Shown here: piece by piece, positions 8,158 to 16,022 of the stretch
How the letters are laid out: every line of letters starts with the position of its first letter
Position numbering within the stretch: position 1 is the first letter of the stretch
The notes under the pieces: generated by a model
Told to the model about the DNA's origin: nothing
Databases searched by the model: none
What the model saw: the letters and a program-made list of their open reading frames with translations, nothing else
Position numbers and translations under genes: made by a program
DNA from: Patescibacteria group bacterium
GTDB lineage: Bacteria; Patescibacteriota; Minisyncoccia; Phycocordibacterales; DATDWN01
DNA: 33,119 nt
Direction of reading: 5' to 3'
NCBI GenBank assembly: GCA_013816135.1
Contig: JACDEV010000002.1
Location: 1 to 33,119 of the forward strand

Positions 8158-8724
8158 TTACTCTTTACGAACTCCGACAGTTCTTACAAACTTATCCCCT
8201 ATTTCGTTATGCTGACTAAAAATAATTTTTCTTACCTGTTCTGGATTTCTTACATTAGTTAGAAGAAAATCAAAGTTATCTTCGCTGGCTGTTTGAACTT
8301 TTATATTTCCAAAATTGAGAAGAGTGGGAATGAATCCTTCTACTTCAATCGTCACATCTTGAATCTTATCAAAACGAAGATTTGATATTCCACGGTCAAA
8401 GATCTTCTTCTGATCTACAATTATTATGCGTTTTTCTGTAACGTACCAGACATCCAGATAATACTTAGTCCAATCAAAGAAAAAGGAAATCCACAAAGCT
8501 AGGAGCCAAAGGCAATAGAAAAACAAAAATAATGCCGAGGTGTTTCCAGGAATTTTAATTATTATTAAACTTGGCAGAAAAATCTTAAAGAGAGTAAGGA
8601 TGATGAAAGGCAAAAAAGCGGCAAACAATAGACCTACCGCATGGCCTGCAAAAACTATCCAATGTTTTCGTACCTCCAAGATAACATGTTCGTCGGGCTC
8701 GAGATTTAGTATTTCGTAGTTCAT
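8158..8724 (-). CDS. Bacterial PH domain-containing membrane protein
   Basis: Two N-terminal TM segments then DVWYVTEKRIIIVDQKKIFDRGISNLRFDKIQDVTIEVEGF (bPH2-like). Confidence 0.8.
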   Translation of the reverse strand: MNYEILNLEPDEHVILEVRKHWIVFAGHAVGLLFAAFLPFIILTLFKIFLPSLIIIKIPGNTSALFLFFYCLWLLALWISFFFDWTKYYLDVWYVTEKRIIIVDQKKIFDRGISNLRFDKIQDVTIEVEGFIPTLLNFGNIKVQTASEDNFDFLLTNVRNPEQVRKIIFSQHNEIGDKFVRTVGVRKE

Positions 8725-8728
8725 TGTT

Positions 8729-8980
8729 TTATTGGAAGTAATATAGGGATAAACCTGCAGTTACAAATAGTGAGACTGACACAATGAGAAACAATGACTG
8801 GGCCACAAAAACATGCTGATTCTTCATTCCATACGATGTCCAGTGGTAAAGTAGAATTAAAACTAGTATGAAATAACCAATAAAAAATAAACCTAATATT
8901 CCTAAAAGCACCGGAACACTGATAAAAAAAGAGGTTATAAAATGCGGAAGAGGAGGGAGTGTGAATGGATTGACTTCCAT
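8729..8980 (-). CDS. Hypothetical membrane protein, 83 aa
   Basis: Two to three hydrophobic segments; co-directional and near-contiguous with the PH-domain and DedA genes. Confidence 0.65.
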   Translation of the reverse strand: MEVNPFTLPPLPHFITSFFISVPVLLGILGLFFIGYFILVLILLYHWTSYGMKNQHVFVAQSLFLIVSVSLFVTAGLSLYYFQ

Positions 8981-9004
8981 AATGATTATATTATAACAAA
9001 AATA

Positions 9005-9604
9005 TTATATATTACTATTTTTGGAATAGTCTTTTAAGAAACTTTTGGAAGCAAGGTACAAAAGTACAAAAAACAGACCACCTATCGTAATATACGCTAT
9101 CCAATCTAGATAATTGTCTATTTTTACATAGGAACTCCCTAGATAATATCCAATTGTAATTAGCAAAGCGGCTTTGAAAAGGGTACCGATAAAGCTGTAC
9201 CAAATAAAATCCTTTATATCAGCTTCTGCAATACCAGCAGCAACTTGAACTGCCCCTCCTACTCCATGAGAAATTTTAGCCAAAAGAAATGTCTTTGCTC
9301 TATGCTTGTCGAAGTGAGCTACAAGATATTCTTCACTTTTTTCACTGTAACCAAAAATACCTGCAAATCTTTTCAGGGTTGGTGAAACTCTCCAATACTT
9401 ACCTACTGCATAATGTAAAATATCCCCAAATAGATCGGCAAATACTAAGACCACATATGCTACATATATATTCAAATAACCTAAAAAGACTAAAAAACCT
9501 GAAATTACCATTATTATAGGTCCTTCCAGTACAGCTATAGGGATAATTACCCAGTATTTATAATGCTCTAATAAGTTAAGAATGTAGGAAAGAGAAAGGA
9601 ACAT
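9005..9604 (-). CDS. DedA/SNARE-associated family membrane protein
   Basis: EGPIIMVISGFLVFLGYL, DLFGDILHYAVGKYW, HGVGGAVQVAAGIAE. Confidence 0.85.
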   Translation of the reverse strand: MFLSLSYILNLLEHYKYWVIIPIAVLEGPIIMVISGFLVFLGYLNIYVAYVVLVFADLFGDILHYAVGKYWRVSPTLKRFAGIFGYSEKSEEYLVAHFDKHRAKTFLLAKISHGVGGAVQVAAGIAEADIKDFIWYSFIGTLFKAALLITIGYYLGSSYVKIDNYLDWIAYITIGGLFFVLLYLASKSFLKDYSKNSNI

Positions 9605-9669
9605 ATTATGAAGTTAATTATAAAACTATGACCTTTTATTTAATACATTGCAAGAAGAGGTTTTATTGT

Positions 9670-9699
9670 TTGACTTAAATGGTCTTTTTATGCTTTAAT
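9670..9699 (+). promoter_or_regulatory. Candidate typA promoter
   Basis: TTGACT-N18-TTTAAT. Confidence 0.4.
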
Positions 9700-9710
9700 T
9701 AAGCCTCATT

Positions 9711-9729
9711 CCGGCTACGGCCGGTTTTT
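9711..9729 (+). terminator. Terminator-like hairpin upstream of typA (cUACGg tetraloop plus T5)
   Basis: CCGGC-TACG-GCCGG-TTTTT. Confidence 0.55.
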
Positions 9730-9752
9730 ATAAATTACTAGCCTTGATTTGC

Positions 9753-9877
9753 TTTGATTTGGAGATTTAGATGCAATTCAAGGCGAAAAGGTAAATGAGC
9801 GAGAAGGCGTACTGCTAGTACGGTGACGAGAACATTTACTTTTTCAACGCAGAAGTGCGCTAAATATACAAATCAAA
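9753..9877 (+). repeat. Structured palindromic element, copy 1 (candidate RNA/REP-like family)
   Basis: P1 TTTGATTTG/CAAATCAAA, ATTTAG/CTAAAT and TGCA/TGCG; CAAGGCG; P2 GTAAATG/CATTTAC; GCGAGAAG; P3 CGTACT-GCT-AGTACG; GTGACGAGAA; CAACGCAGA. Matches copy 2 in motif order and spacing. Confidence 0.75.
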
Positions 9878-9880
9878 CTT

Positions 9881-11659
9881 ATGGAGATTCGAAATATTGC
9901 AATCATAGCCCATGTGGACCACGGAAAGACTACCCTTACTGACGCCCTTATGCGCCAGACAGGAATGGTAACTGCCGAAGGCGTAACCATGGACTCAAAT
10001 GCTCTTGAACTTGAGCGAGGTATTACTATTTATGCAAAGAACACTTCAGTCTATTACCCTCCAAAAGACTCAGGGCGAGAGGTTACAAAGATCAATATCG
10101 TAGATACTCCAGGCCACTCTGACTTCGGTTCAGAGGTAGAGCGTGTGCTCAGATCAATTGATACTGTGCTTCTTTTAGTGGATGCTCAGGAAGGACCTAT
10201 GCCACAAACTCGATTCGTACTTAAGAAGTCTCTTGAACTTGGATTAAAACCTATCGTTATAGTAAACAAAATAGATAAGCCCGCAGCACGACCTGACGAT
10301 GTTCATGAAATGGTTCTTGAACTTTTCTTGGAACTAGGAGCAAATGACGAACAACTAGACTTTACTACTGTTTTTGCTATCGGCAGAGACGGAATTGCAA
10401 AAATGAAACTGACAGATGACTCAAAAGATCTAACTCCCCTTTTGGAAACTATTTTAAGAGAAGTGCCAGCAGCAACCGGAGACAAAAATCTTCCTGCAAG
10501 AATGCAGTCTTTCAATCTCGCTTATGACAACTTCCTTGGACGACTAGCTGTTTGCCGAATGTACGAAGGAACTATTCACAATGGAGACACTGTGTTTGTT
10601 AAGCAACATGATGGTAAGACAGTTTCAGGAAAACTTACCAAGCTTTTCAGTTTCGAAGGAATCAAGCGTGTTGAGACTCAGGAAGCTGTAGCGGGAGACA
10701 TTGTGATGATCGCTGGTCTTCCTACTGTTTATATCGGAGATACTATCTGTAAAGACGAAAATGCAGAATCTTTGCCATCAATTAACATCGATGAGCCAAC
10801 AATTTCCCTAAACTTCCTAGTAAACGACTCTCCCTTTGCAGGACGAGAAGGAAAATTCGTAACAGGTCGCCAGATTCGAGATAGACTCGAAAAAGAATTG
10901 GAGGTAAACGTCGGTTTGAGAATTGATTGGAACAATAATGAATTCTTTACTGTATATGGTCGTGGAGAACTCCATATTGCTATCCTACTAGAAAACATGA
11001 GACGTGAAGGTTTTGAACTTCAAGTATCACAGCCACAGGTAATTATAAAAGAAGTAGACGGCGTTAAAACAGAACCTTTTGAAGAAGTCACTGTAGATGT
11101 GTCAGATAGCATGGCTAGTGCAGTTATTGCTCGACTGACAGAGAGAAAAGGTTTGCTTATGAATGTAAAGCAAGGACATGGATCTCAAAGACTGACTTTT
11201 GAAATACCTACTCGAGGACTACTTGGATACAAAGGCCAATTTGTTATCGACACAAAAGGAAATGGAATTCTTTCATCTAGATTTATTGAATTCAGAGAAT
11301 ACGTTGGTGAAATAAAGAGAACAAGTGTTGGTTCAATGGTTTCAATGAACACCGGAAAGGTTTTGGCTTTTGCATTGGACAATCTCCAACAGCGAGGAAC
11401 TTTATATTTGGACCCTGGAACAGAAGTCTATGAAGGAATGGTTATCGGAAATGTTTCCAAAGGTGAAGACTTGTTTGTAAATCCAACAAAGGGTAAGCAA
11501 CTAACAAACATGCGAGCATCCGGATCAGACGGAACAGTTTATTTGGCAGCAACTATGAAACTGGATATTGAAAAAGCTATGGAAATTATGTCGGGAGATG
11601 AATATATTGAAATCACACCGAAATCTGTTCGCCTTCGAAAGAAAGCAATGAAGAAATAA
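9881..11659 (+). CDS. typA: TypA/BipA ribosome-associated GTPase
   Basis: IRNIAIIAHVDHGKTTLTDALMRQ, DTPGHSDFGSEVERVL, NKIDKPAARP, conserved TypA C-terminal half. Confidence 0.97.
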   Translation: MEIRNIAIIAHVDHGKTTLTDALMRQTGMVTAEGVTMDSNALELERGITIYAKNTSVYYPPKDSGREVTKINIVDTPGHSDFGSEVERVLRSIDTVLLLVDAQEGPMPQTRFVLKKSLELGLKPIVIVNKIDKPAARPDDVHEMVLELFLELGANDEQLDFTTVFAIGRDGIAKMKLTDDSKDLTPLLETILREVPAATGDKNLPARMQSFNLAYDNFLGRLAVCRMYEGTIHNGDTVFVKQHDGKTVSGKLTKLFSFEGIKRVETQEAVAGDIVMIAGLPTVYIGDTICKDENAESLPSINIDEPTISLNFLVNDSPFAGREGKFVTGRQIRDRLEKELEVNVGLRIDWNNNEFFTVYGRGELHIAILLENMRREGFELQVSQPQVIIKEVDGVKTEPFEEVTVDVSDSMASAVIARLTERKGLLMNVKQGHGSQRLTFEIPTRGLLGYKGQFVIDTKGNGILSSRFIEFREYVGEIKRTSVGSMVSMNTGKVLAFALDNLQQRGTLYLDPGTEVYEGMVIGNVSKGEDLFVNPTKGKQLTNMRASGSDGTVYLAATMKLDIEKAMEIMSGDEYIEITPKSVRLRKKAMKK

Positions 11660-11662
11660 CAG

Positions 11663-11695
11663 AAAAAACCGAGGCCACGATGGCCTCGGTTTTTT
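11663..11695 (+). terminator. Bidirectional terminator shared by typA and cassette B
   Basis: AAAAAACCGAGGCCA-CGA-TGGCCTCGGTTTTTT. Confidence 0.92.
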
Positions 11696-11709
11696 AAAGT
11701 TGTAGGAAA

Positions 11710-11985
11710 TCAGTCCGGCTTGATCTCCTTAAGTAAGTCGTTCATGTGTTTCAGAACCGAGGTCTGGACCTCGGGCCTGACAGCTTCGATGACGCTGAGG
11801 AGAACCTGTTTGTCGAGCGAATGGCACTCACCCCGAGTGATGGCTCGAATCACTTCTTTATCCTGACCGATGCGCTCACCCAGGATTGTTTTTGACCCGA
11901 CCTTTGCGGCCACCTTGTGGACGTATTGGCCAAACTGTCTTGAAGCGTTCGTTACCACCGCTTGATTTACCATTGGACCTCCCAT
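11710..11985 (-). CDS. Hypothetical protein (GC-rich cassette B)
   Basis: 91 aa; likely start is the internal Met (MVNQAVVTNASRQF) preceded by GGGAGGT. GC-rich relative to flanking genes. Confidence 0.65.
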   Translation of the reverse strand: MGGPMVNQAVVTNASRQFGQYVHKVAAKVGSKTILGERIGQDKEVIRAITRGECHSLDKQVLLSVIEAVRPEVQTSVLKHMNDLLKEIKPD

Positions 11986-12067
11986 GCATAGTCCCCAACA
12001 CCAATGTTGGTTCCATTAATAATTAAAACATTAATAAAAAAATAGTACAAGTAATTTATTCAAAAAA

Positions 12068-12096
12068 GCATTGACTACAAAATTTGTAGTCAATGC
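12068..12096 (-). terminator. Terminator of cassette C
   Basis: GCATTGACTACAA-AAT-TTGTAGTCAATGC, 13-bp perfect stem, minus-strand T tract after it. Confidence 0.85.
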
Positions 12097-12103
12097 CTTT
12101 TCC

Positions 12104-12427
12104 TTACCGGCGAACCCCTCCTCGATTTGAATGTGTGGACCTTCTGGCCCGTGACTCCCACTTCCTGGAAGGTTCGGCGATGATCGGGATTTGACTCAAT
12201 GCATCATTCCGTTCTTCCTGTGGAAGACCGAGAGCAACTGTGGCCTTTTTGAGAAGACCATATGGCAAAGTGTTTGCGCGGCCATTCATGACGATATTGA
12301 ACGGCCTTTCTCCGAGCTTACCTGCAACATCCTTGAGAGGAACATGGCGTTCCATTTTGAGATGAGCAATGTGCTCTTGAAAAATCTGAGCCAGTCTCTG
12401 GGTTGCTCTCGCACGATCCTGTGACAT
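12104..12427 (-). CDS. Hypothetical small protein, weakly HTH-like (GC-rich cassette C)
   Basis: 107 aa; SD AAGGAG 4 nt before ATG; helical region PLKDVAGKLGERPFNIVMNGRANTLPYGLLKKATVALGL is vaguely XRE-like; basic C-terminus. Confidence 0.65.
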   Translation of the reverse strand: MSQDRARATQRLAQIFQEHIAHLKMERHVPLKDVAGKLGERPFNIVMNGRANTLPYGLLKKATVALGLPQEERNDALSQIPIIAEPSRKWESRARRSTHSNRGGVRR

Positions 12428-12510
12428 ACGACTCCTTGGGGTACGGGTGGGATTACTCTGCTCTTACTTTAATCTATACTAAGTCGAAAATTATGCAATG
12501 TTTCTCAATA

Positions 12511-13278
12511 TTAATCATTAAGAGAAAATTCTCCGATTTTTGTCCTTTTTATATGAAATGAGAGTGCTTTTGCTGATATAATCTCTGAAATATCACTTAT
12601 GAATTGACGGACATAAAAACCGCTTGAAGCTGTAACTTGGATTTTATCGATGGTAAAATTATTTTCTTTCAAATCAATCAGAGCTTTCTGCCACTTTTCT
12701 AAAATTTCGAGTTGGCGAAAATCTCCCTTTACCAAAGCAATCTTTTCAGAAATATTTTTTAAAAGGTCAGCTCCATTTAATTCTCTTCTGTTTAAGAACG
12801 TTGTACTAAAAATTTCAACATCATGTTTTGGAATTTCTATTTCATCTATCCTTCCTTCTCTGGCCCATTGAAAAAGGGGTTTACCTAAAACAGGCTTGGA
12901 AGAAAAAGCTGGGTATTTTTGCTCGAACTTTCCAACTGATTTTTCTAACTTTTCTTTAATTAATTCTATATCAGGACAATTTTTGATATTTGGTATTGGT
13001 AATTTGACTATTCCCAGCAGGTCCAGAGTATCCGTTTCAAAACCCCACAATATTTCAAATTCATAGGTTTTTTCCATACCCATATACTTTTCCTTTTCCA
13101 TTAAAGCACTGCCAGAAAGAACCAGAAGTAGCCCTTCTGCCATTGGGTCTAATCTCCCTGCATAAGTCATGGATTGATCAGTAAATTCTGGATTATTTTT
13201 TTTAAACCTTAATATTGTCTCTAGCGGAGTTTCGCCAAGTTCTTTATAAAGCAGATGAATTTCCCTATTTTTTTCCAT
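12511..13278 (-). CDS. truB: tRNA pseudouridine(55) synthase TruB
   Basis: ETPLETILRFKK...TYAGRLDPMAEGLLLVLSG (catalytic GRLDP), GFETDTLDLLG, SSGFYVRQFISDI. Confidence 0.9.
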   Translation of the reverse strand: MEKNREIHLLYKELGETPLETILRFKKNNPEFTDQSMTYAGRLDPMAEGLLLVLSGSALMEKEKYMGMEKTYEFEILWGFETDTLDLLGIVKLPIPNIKNCPDIELIKEKLEKSVGKFEQKYPAFSSKPVLGKPLFQWAREGRIDEIEIPKHDVEIFSTTFLNRRELNGADLLKNISEKIALVKGDFRQLEILEKWQKALIDLKENNFTIDKIQVTASSGFYVRQFISDISEIISAKALSFHIKRTKIGEFSLND

Positions 13279-13300
13279 ATATTCTGCTACAATAACTCAT

Positions 13301-14245
13301 ATGGACGAGAAAACAAAACCGGAAGCAAAGCTATCTACAGAAGCCTATAAAGGCGTACGGGACTTTTATCCTGAAGATATGGCAATACAAAACTATATTT
13401 TTGATACTTGGAAAAAAGTATCAAAAGACGCTGGATTTGTGGAATACAGTGCATCTATTTTAGAGCCTGCTGAGTTATACAGAGCAAAGTCAGGTGAAGA
13501 ACTAGTAAATGAACAGATGTTTACTTTTACAGACAAAGGTGACCGCGAAGTTGCTCTCCGCCCAGAAATGACTCCGTCATTTGCAAGAATGGTTGCCGCA
13601 AAAAGAAAATCACTCAAGTTTCCACTAAAGTGGTTCTCAATTCCCAACTTATTCCGTTACGAGAGACCACAACGTGGACGAAAGCGAGAACACTGGCAAC
13701 TAAATTGCGATATTGTTGGAATTGCAGACCTTAACGCAGACGCGGAAATAATTTCTCTGGCTTATAAAATCATGAAAGCATTTGGAGCAAAAAATGAAGA
13801 ATTTCAGATCTGTATAAATGACAGAGTATTACTAAACGAAAAATTCAACAGTCCTGAACTAATAAAACTGTTAGATAGAAAAGAAAAAATGGAGCCTGCA
13901 GAATTCTCACAAAAATGGATGGAAATATCAGGAAAAGAATACGATGATAATATTGAACCAAATGAGACTATCAAAGAACTCTTAAACAAGTTAGAAAGTG
14001 AGGGTGTTAAAAATGTCATCTTTGCGCCAACAGTTACTCGTGGCTTTGACTATTATACAGGAATGGTATTTGAAGTTTTTGATACACATCCAGACAATAA
14101 ACGATCGCTCTTTGGAGGAGGACGTTACGACAACCTCTTAGAAATATTTGGAGTTGAACCAGTACCTACAGTTGGTTTTGGAATGGGAGACATCACTATG
14201 CGAGATTTCCTAGAAACACACAGTCTTCCGACATGCGAAAAATAG
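13301..14245 (+). CDS. hisS: Histidyl-tRNA synthetase catalytic domain, no anticodon-binding domain
   Basis: GVRDFYPEDM, EVALRPEMTPSFARMV, FRYERPQRGRKREHWQLNCDIVG (motif 2), TRGFDYYTGMVFEVF, SLFGGGRYDNL, PTVGFGMGDITM (motif 3). Stops right after motif 3. Confidence 0.9.
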   Translation: MDEKTKPEAKLSTEAYKGVRDFYPEDMAIQNYIFDTWKKVSKDAGFVEYSASILEPAELYRAKSGEELVNEQMFTFTDKGDREVALRPEMTPSFARMVAAKRKSLKFPLKWFSIPNLFRYERPQRGRKREHWQLNCDIVGIADLNADAEIISLAYKIMKAFGAKNEEFQICINDRVLLNEKFNSPELIKLLDRKEKMEPAEFSQKWMEISGKEYDDNIEPNETIKELLNKLESEGVKNVIFAPTVTRGFDYYTGMVFEVFDTHPDNKRSLFGGGRYDNLLEIFGVEPVPTVGFGMGDITMRDFLETHSLPTCEK

Positions 14246-14814
14246 TTTTTGATATTGAAACCAAAAATGTCTTCCAAGATGTAGGTTCAAATGATCCTGC
14301 AGATTTAGATATTTCTATTTTGGCTCTTTATGATTACGAAACGAATAAATACCATAGCTTTTCACAAGAAGAGTTCCCTCTCATGTGGCCATTTTTCCAA
14401 AAAGCTGATGTCTTGATAACTTTCACAGGCGAACACTTTGATATTCCACTCTTGAACAAATATTACAAAAAAGCTGGACTGGGAGATTTGACTACCATTC
14501 GTTCTTTAGATGTTTTGAAAGAAATTAAAAATCAATACGGCAGAAGAATGAAACTCGATCAGATAGCAGAAGGCACATTTGGCATAAACAAAAGCGGACA
14601 TGGATTTGATGCTGTAGTCTGGTGGAGAACCGGAAAGATTGATGAAATCCGAAAATATTGTATTGATGATGTACGGATAACAAAAGATGTTTACGAGTAT
14701 GCAATGAAAAATAAAAAGCTTATGTACAAGCAAGGACCTTTTGTCAAAGAAATAAAATTAGATACAAAGCACTGGGAACCCATTCCTGAAATGAAAACTC
14801 AAAGTTTGTTTTAG
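14233..14814 (+). CDS. RNase H-like 3'-5' exonuclease domain protein (YprB-like)
   Basis: KIVFDIETKN, LITFTGEHFDIPLL, YCIDDVRITKDVYEYA (DEDD-type acidic residues). Start overlaps hisS stop by 13 nt. Confidence 0.8.
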   Translation: MRKIVFDIETKNVFQDVGSNDPADLDISILALYDYETNKYHSFSQEEFPLMWPFFQKADVLITFTGEHFDIPLLNKYYKKAGLGDLTTIRSLDVLKEIKNQYGRRMKLDQIAEGTFGINKSGHGFDAVVWWRTGKIDEIRKYCIDDVRITKDVYEYAMKNKKLMYKQGPFVKEIKLDTKHWEPIPEMKTQSLF

Positions 14815-14830
14815 ATTTTAGGTAATAAAA

Positions 14831-14858
14831 AACCCGGGGAATATTCTTCCCCGGGGTT
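14831..14858 (-). terminator. Bidirectional terminator between exonuclease gene and ORF D
   Basis: AACCCGGGGAA/TTCCCCGGGGTT hairpin with A/T tract (one bulged G). Confidence 0.85.
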
Positions 14859-14915
14859 CTCGCGTTAACTAGCGCGAACTGCATGCTTCTCAGCTCGCGC
14901 ACGCGCCTCGCCCTG

Positions 14916-15017
14916 TTAGGCCGAGACGAACGCGCCGGCGCCGGTGATCGTCGTGACCAGGTTACTGGGGCTCTGCCCCTGATTCCGAACCGCGTTCGGC
15001 GGACTGTTGATGTGCAT
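14916..15017 (-). CDS. Small ORF D, 33 aa (MHINSPPNAVRNQGQSPSNLVTTITGAGAFVSA), GC-rich
   Basis: Not in the supplied track; AGGAGG SD 4 nt before ATG; promoter TTGACG-N17-TATGAT upstream; terminator downstream. Confidence 0.55.
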   Translation of the reverse strand: MHINSPPNAVRNQGQSPSNLVTTITGAGAFVSA

Positions 15018-15071
15018 GATGCCTCCTATGGCGACGATTGAAGTGAATCTGACGAAAGGAACAACATAAAC

Positions 15072-15100
15072 ATCATAGCATATCCACCTATTTACGTCAA
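15072..15100 (-). promoter_or_regulatory. Sigma70 promoter of ORF D
   Basis: TTGACG (15095-15100), 17-nt spacer, TATGAT (15072-15077), minus strand. Confidence 0.6.
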
Positions 15101-15124
15101 GTACTTTATTTGATAATAGAAAAG

Positions 15125-15148
15125 GCTCGGGGAATTTCTCCCCCGAGC
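15125..15148 (-). terminator. Terminator of cassette E
   Basis: GCTCGGGG-AATTTCTC-CCCCGAGC, minus-strand CTTTTCT after the stem. Confidence 0.8.
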
Positions 15149-15164
15149 ACTTTGTTGTTGACGC

Positions 15165-15836
15165 CTAGACGCCGATGAGGTCGAGGAGCTCCTTGGCCTC
15201 GTTCGCGCGCTTCTGCACCTCCACCTCCTTCGCCAGGATGTTTTCCACCCTGACGTTCACCGGCTTGGTGGAGGCCGGCCTTTTGTCGAGCAGCTCCGTC
15301 GTCTTCATCTTCTGACGCTGGGTCTCGAGACGGGTCCGGTCGAGCTGCTTCTGCTGTACGTCGGCGCCCTTCAGGGCTTCGACCATCGCATTGTACGCGC
15401 TGACGCGCTGGATGAACACGCCGTTCGTCTCCGTCTTGACCGCCTCTTCGAGCGTGCCACGGAACTTCTCGAGCCGGGCGATGATATCACCGTCGTAAGC
15501 CCCGTCCTGGTCACTCGCCCGCCGCTTGATGTCGACGTTGAACCTGGCGACCTTGGCTGGCTTGCCGGGACGTTCTTCCTGATCGAGGACGGAGTTGCGG
15601 AGGAAGGCGCGCAGGATGCCGCGTCCCGTTTCGAGGCAGCTCTTGCCCGCCTTGGTGGCTTCGTTGAGCTTGCCGTCCTTCACGAAGGACGCCATGATCT
15701 TCAGACCTTCCTGGAAGGCGTCGGGCAGACGGAATCCCGAAACGGTCTTCATCATGCCAGCGAGTTCCACGACCTGCGTCTTCACGTCACCGAAAGTCAC
15801 GTTTTCCATGTCGATTCTCCAACCTGAAACGAACAA
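15165..15836 (-). CDS. Hypothetical protein (GC-rich cassette E), predicted helical/coiled-coil
   Basis: Likely start at the internal Met (MENVTFGDVKTQ) with GGAG 7 nt upstream; markedly GC-rich versus surrounding genes. Confidence 0.7.
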   Translation of the reverse strand: MFVSGWRIDMENVTFGDVKTQVVELAGMMKTVSGFRLPDAFQEGLKIMASFVKDGKLNEATKAGKSCLETGRGILRAFLRNSVLDQEERPGKPAKVARFNVDIKRRASDQDGAYDGDIIARLEKFRGTLEEAVKTETNGVFIQRVSAYNAMVEALKGADVQQKQLDRTRLETQRQKMKTTELLDKRPASTKPVNVRVENILAKEVEVQKRANEAKELLDLIGV

Positions 15837-16022
15837 TATTATCTTGTAGAGCTACATGCTCCACTTCAGATAATACCTGATCACATATTAAATATATTGT
15901 CAAGGAGATTTATGGTTTGAAATATATGGCTTAAATTATGCTTTTTATAGAAAAATCTACATAGTAAAATTATTTTAATATTTAAATTGCTACCACCTCC
16001 TGTATATAGTAAACTTACACTC

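Noticed and set aside
9015-9519. 62-aa and 76-aa ORFs overlapping DedA
   Set aside because: DedA frame explains the region.
15837-15903. TTGACA upstream of cassette E as a promoter
   Set aside because: The best -10 (TATTAT) is 22 nt away, too far for a standard sigma70 promoter; not called.
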